A stretch of 43,462 bases of DNA from Flavobacteriaceae bacterium. GTDB lineage: Bacteria > Bacteroidota > Bacteroidia > Flavobacteriales > Flavobacteriaceae. Positions 40,440-43,462 of this stretch are shown one piece after another. The notes beneath the pieces are model-generated. The model saw nothing but the letters and a program-made list of their open reading frames with translations, had not been told where the DNA came from and searched no databases. A program made the translations under genes and the position numbers. Numbering within the stretch: position 1 is the first letter of the stretch; the number at the start of each line of letters is the position of its first letter. The DNA lies in contig JAKITQ010000024.1 in NCBI GenBank assembly GCA_021647985.1, forward strand, positions 1-43,462. The letters run 5' to 3'.

Positions 40440-42719
40440 TTATTTTTTTTCTCTCTTTCGTTCTTGTGCATCTACAACAGCGATGCATACTATATTTACA
40501 ATTTCATCTACACTGGCACCTAGTTGTATTAAATGTACAGGTTTGTTTAAACCCATAATAATCGGGCCTATAGATTCTGATTTGTTCAATTCCTTTAATA
40601 GTTTGTAACTAATGTTCGCCGATTCTAGATTAGGGTAAATCAAACCATTAACTTTTTTACCTTGTAATTTAGAAAATGAAAACTTTTTTGTTCTCATTTC
40701 ACTGTTAAGAGCAAAGTCTGCCTGCAACTCACCATCAATATCAATATTTGGAAAATATTTGTGTAAATAGTCTATTGCCTCGCCAATTTTTTTAGAAGAA
40801 TCGGACTTAGATGAACCAAAATTTGAAAAGGAAACCATTGCTAAATTTGGTTTTAGCCCAAATAATTTCATGGTGGTATAGGTCATTCGCGCTATTTCCG
40901 TAAGTTCTTTTGCCGTGGGGTTGATATTCATTGCGGTATCCGATAAAAACAATGGGCCTCTATCGGTAATCATCAAATTCGTAGCGGCAACTTTCTTGAT
41001 TCCCTTCACTTTGCCTATCAACTCGATCATAGGTTTAGCAACCGTTGGATAACTTCTTGTATAGCCTGTTACCAATGCGTCAGCTTGACTTTCATTAACC
41101 ATCATGGCCGCAAAATAATTGCGCTCACGCATCCATTTTTGAGCTTCTAATAAGGTTAATCCTTTTCGTTTTTTTTGTTCCCAGTATTTTTCAGCAAATT
41201 TATTTCTACGTTTTTCTTCAATTTTAGATTTCGGATCAATTATTTGAACTTTTTCTTCAAATTGAATTTCTTTCATCAAGCGTTTAATCTCAATTTTATT
41301 ACCTAATAAAATTGGTATTGCAATTCCCTCATCATAGGTAATTTGAGCTGCTTTTAAAACGCTTAATTGATCTGCTTCAGCGAAAACAACCTTTTTAGGA
41401 TTAGATTTTGCTCTGTTGGTAATCAATCGCATTAATTTATTACCCGTACCTAATCTTTCTTCTAGCTCATTTTTGTATGCATCCCAGTCTGTTATAGGCT
41501 TTCTTGCAACACCCGAATCCATCGCAGCTTTTGCTATTGCTGGCGGTATCTCCGTAATTAATCGCAAATCAAAGGGCTTGGGAATAATATATTCTTTACC
41601 AAAATGTAAACTTGTTTCATTATAGGTTATGTTTACTTGTTCCGGAACCATTTCCTTAGTCAAATTTGCCAGAGCATGAACCGCAGCCATTTTCATTTCT
41701 TCATTGATTTTGGTTGCTCTAACATCTAACGCCCCTCTAAATATAAAAGGGAAACCCAATACATTATTTACTTGATTTGGATGGTCAGATCGACCGGTGG
41801 CCATGATGATATCTTTTCTTGATTTGATAGCAGTATCATAATCTATTTCAGGATCAGGATTTGCCATGGCAAATACGATAGGATTTTTAGCCATAGATTT
41901 TACCATCGCACTTGTTACAATATTACCTTTGGATAAGCCAATAAAAACATCAGCATTTCTCATTGCTTCTTCCAAAGTGTTTAAATTTTTATTTGTTGCG
42001 AATTCTGCTTTTTGTTCACTGAGATTACCTCGATCTTTTCTTATAACCCCTTTGCTATCACACATGACTATATTTTCGGATTTTACACCTAATTTTTTGT
42101 ACAAACGAGTACAAGAAATTGCTGCAGCACCAGCACCATTAACAACAACTTGCACTTTTTCAGCTTTTTTCTTGGCTATTTCTAAAGCGTTTTTTAATGC
42201 TGCGGCAGAAATAATTGCGGTTCCATGTTGGTCATCATGCATTACCGGAATATCTAATTCTTCTTTTAATCGTCGTTCAATTTCAAATGCTTCAGGGGCT
42301 TTAATATCTTCTAAATTAATGCCTCCAAAAGTGGGTGAAATAGCTTTTACTGTTTCTACAAATTTATCAACATCATTGGTGTCAATTTCTATGTCAAAAA
42401 CATCTATATCTGCAAAAATTTTAAAAAGTAATGCCTTACCCTCCATTACGGGCTTTGAGGCTAAGGGGCCAATATTACCAAGGCCTAAAACAGCTGTTCC
42501 GTTTGTTATTACTGCCACTAAATTGCTTTTCGCTGTATATTTATATACATCTTCTTCATTTTTAGCAATTTCTAAACATGGTACCGCCACACCTGGTGAA
42601 TAAGCAAGTGATAAATCACGTTGGGTACTGTATTTTTTAGTTGGAATAACTGCTATTTTACCAGGATTTGGAAATTCATGATAATCTAAAGCATCTTTCT
42701 TTTTAATTTTTGAAGCCAT
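40440..42719 (-). CDS. maeB: NADP-dependent malic enzyme with phosphotransacetylase-like domain
   Basis: MaeB decarboxylates malate to pyruvate with NADP+. The 759 residues comprise an N-terminal malic enzyme part (about 1-425: PTKKYSTQRDLSLAYSPGVAVPC, SNLVAVITNGTAVLGLGNIGPLASKPVMEGKA, VMHDDQHGTAIISAAAL with the metal-site Asp pair, and the VVNGAGAAAISC nucleotide loop) and a C-terminal phosphotransacetylase-like part (about 430-759) that is regulatory in MaeB, where acetyl-CoA is an inhibitor. Both parts look intact. It has a promoter with -7 TACCTTTG and a TTTG 17 bases upstream, and is probably the first gene of the maeB-ruvA-sprA-gcvH-vanZ-tonB transcript. Confidence 0.94.
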   Translation of the reverse strand: MASKIKKKDALDYHEFPNPGKIAVIPTKKYSTQRDLSLAYSPGVAVPCLEIAKNEEDVYKYTAKSNLVAVITNGTAVLGLGNIGPLASKPVMEGKALLFKIFADIDVFDIEIDTNDVDKFVETVKAISPTFGGINLEDIKAPEAFEIERRLKEELDIPVMHDDQHGTAIISAAALKNALEIAKKKAEKVQVVVNGAGAAAISCTRLYKKLGVKSENIVMCDSKGVIRKDRGNLSEQKAEFATNKNLNTLEEAMRNADVFIGLSKGNIVTSAMVKSMAKNPIVFAMANPDPEIDYDTAIKSRKDIIMATGRSDHPNQVNNVLGFPFIFRGALDVRATKINEEMKMAAVHALANLTKEMVPEQVNITYNETSLHFGKEYIIPKPFDLRLITEIPPAIAKAAMDSGVARKPITDWDAYKNELEERLGTGNKLMRLITNRAKSNPKKVVFAEADQLSVLKAAQITYDEGIAIPILLGNKIEIKRLMKEIQFEEKVQIIDPKSKIEEKRRNKFAEKYWEQKKRKGLTLLEAQKWMRERNYFAAMMVNESQADALVTGYTRSYPTVAKPMIELIGKVKGIKKVAATNLMITDRGPLFLSDTAMNINPTAKELTEIARMTYTTMKLFGLKPNLAMVSFSNFGSSKSDSSKKIGEAIDYLHKYFPNIDIDGELQADFALNSEMRTKKFSFSKLQGKKVNGLIYPNLESANISYKLLKELNKSESIGPIIMGLNKPVHLIQLGASVDEIVNIVCIAVVDAQERKREKK

Positions 42720-42748
42720 TGTATATGGTTTGAATAATATTTAACATA

Positions 42749-42777
42749 CAAAGGTAGTTTTTTTACCTTATTGCAAA
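42749..42777 (-). promoter_or_regulatory. Candidate promoter of maeB
   Basis: Read on the minus strand: TTTG (42774-42777), 17 bases, then TACCTTTG (42749-42756), a TAnnTTTG match. The maeB ATG is 29 bases further. The spacing is slightly short of the usual 19-21. Confidence 0.55.
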
Positions 42778-42786
42778 CTATAAATA

Positions 42787-43462
42787 TCATTTTTTTAAAA
42801 AATCCAGATTGCGAATTAAACCAGAATATTTTGTTCTTTTTACAGCAGATTTTTTAAATATTTTTTTAAAAACTTCTTCTGTTATCTCTTGCCAATCTCG
42901 CTTATTTAATGATAGTAGATCCGGGTGTGGTGTGAATTTTGGTTCTTGATGTGGTAAAGAAAATCTATTCCAAGGGCAAACATCTTGACAAATGTCACAG
43001 CCAAACATCCAATCTTCAAATTTCCCTTTCATCAATTGTGGAATTTCTTCTTTTAATTCTATAGTAAAATAAGAAATACATTTGTTCCCATTTATAGTGT
43101 TGTTTGGTAGAATGGCATCTGTTGGACAAGCATCGATACATTTGGTGCAATTGCCACAATGATCAGTTTTAAATGCAACATCGTAATCCAACTCAAGATC
43201 CAATATAATTTCTGCTAAAAAAAAGAAAGACCCTTTTTGTTTTGTTATTAATAAGGAGTGTTTGCCTAACCAGCCAAGTCCAGATTTTTTTGCCCATGCT
43301 CTTTCTAAAATTGGTGCAGAATCAGTAAAAACACGAGCTTCAATGGCACCGATTTCTTTTTGCATAAAATTCAAAAGCTCGTATAACTTGGCTTTTATTA
43401 CATGATGGTAGTCTTCGCCATAGGCATATTTAGAAATTTTATACGAATCACGGTTTTGAGTT
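42787..43462 (-). CDS. queG: Epoxyqueuosine reductase QueG, N-terminus cut by window edge
   Basis: QueG is the cobalamin-dependent iron-sulfur enzyme that reduces epoxyqueuosine in tRNA to queuosine. The frame remains open to the right edge, so about 90 N-terminal residues are missing; the visible part begins within the [19 protein letters not shown] region. Conserved segments are the [25 protein letters not shown] block with the catalytic Asp just before it (TDSAP), and two [4Fe-4S] motifs, [12 protein letters not shown] and [11 protein letters not shown], plus a separate Cys in [10 protein letters not shown]. The C-terminus is the short form without a HEAT-repeat extension. It ends 67 bp upstream of the maeB start on the same strand. 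Confidence 0.92.
   Translation of the reverse strand, partial: TQNRDSYKISKYAYGEDYHHVIKAKLYELLNFMQKEIGAIEARVFTDSAPILERAWAKKSGLGWLGKHSLLITKQKGSFFFLAEIILDLELDYDVAFKTDHCGNCTKCIDACPTDAILPNNTINGNKCISYFTIELKEEIPQLMKGKFEDWMFGCDICQDVCPWNRFSLPHQEPKFTPHPDLLSLNKRDWQEITEEVFKKIFKKSAVKRTKYSGLIRNLDFLKK

Noticed and set aside
40411..40488. Upstream start for RuvA inside maeB
   Set aside because: The 26 added residues (Cys/Arg-rich) are the maeB 3' end read in another frame; RuvA normally starts MI-x-x-I-x-G.
41866..42603. Plus-strand open frame of 245 codons opposite maeB
   Set aside because: It lies entirely antisense to a clear, full-length malic enzyme; its sequence has no family features and mirrors the codon pattern of maeB.
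1..43462. CRISPR arrays, tRNA or rRNA genes, riboswitches
   Set aside because: Reading both strands by eye I found no regularly spaced repeats, no tRNA-like cloverleaf or rRNA-like sequence, and no leader that I could assign to a riboswitch class.

Overview
The window reads as chromosomal core-genome DNA from a gliding member of the Bacteroidota, most likely family Flavobacteriaceae. The evidence is low GC, the gliding and type IX secretion genes gldB, gldC and sprA, promoters of the Bacteroidota type (TAnnTTTG at -7), a lack of obvious Shine-Dalgarno sequences, and gene orders I recall from flavobacteria (tig near clpP-clpX; gldB-gldC next to nadE; ruvA-sprA-gcvH-vanZ-tonB; deoC beside aldehyde dehydrogenases). 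I see no tRNA, rRNA, CRISPR array, phage or intact transposase gene.

Layout. 1-2.2 kb: a CBS-domain gene cut by the left edge, divergent from pdxJ (vitamin B6), an alpha/beta hydrolase and a four-helix membrane protein. 2.3-6.6 kb: protein quality control (tig, clpP, clpX), interrupted by an unrecognised exported protein on the opposite strand. 6.6-11.2 kb: an intergenic region full of repeats, then dnaG, nadE and gldB-gldC. 11.3-13.4 kb: a thymidylate/folate group on the minus strand (thyA, a small unknown gene, a 2TM protein, folA). 13.6-17.6 kb: a nucleoside transporter with a bifunctional-nuclease protein, then etfB-etfA. 17.8-22.6 kb, plus strand: pdhB, an AraC-type regulator and a DUF5686 outer-membrane protein. 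22.7-29.0 kb, minus strand: a RemB/Wzi-like outer-membrane barrel, a sugar N-acetyltransferase, and a deoxyribose-phosphate catabolic set (deoC, a full aldehyde dehydrogenase and a catalytically incomplete half aldehyde dehydrogenase). 29.2-31.9 kb: three TonB-type energy transducers, two of them a tandem pair with almost identical 3' halves. 32-43.5 kb: a long minus-strand series queG, maeB, ruvA, sprA, gcvH, vanZ leading into the tonB genes.

Functional links. SprA is the outer-membrane translocon of type IX secretion, and GldB and GldC belong to the gliding machinery. The TonB proteins would energise outer-membrane transport. ThyA oxidises methylene-tetrahydrofolate and FolA regenerates tetrahydrofolate. 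The NupC-type transporter and the deoC/aldehyde dehydrogenase set would together take up and break down nucleosides. EtfAB receives electrons from acyl-CoA dehydrogenases, and a 20-bp palindrome just downstream of the predicted etfB start site is a good repressor-site candidate.

The less ordinary content lies mostly between genes: a 159-bp MITE-like element with a perfect 6-bp target duplication, a roughly 90-bp dispersed repeat present twice, a large inverted repeat directly after clpX, and small palindromic repeats around etfA and the RemB-like gene. Among proteins, the split aldehyde dehydrogenase pair, a DnaG without zinc ligands and a TonB-C-like domain at the head of an outer-membrane barrel stand out. 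I found no clear evidence of a wholly new defence or mobile system.
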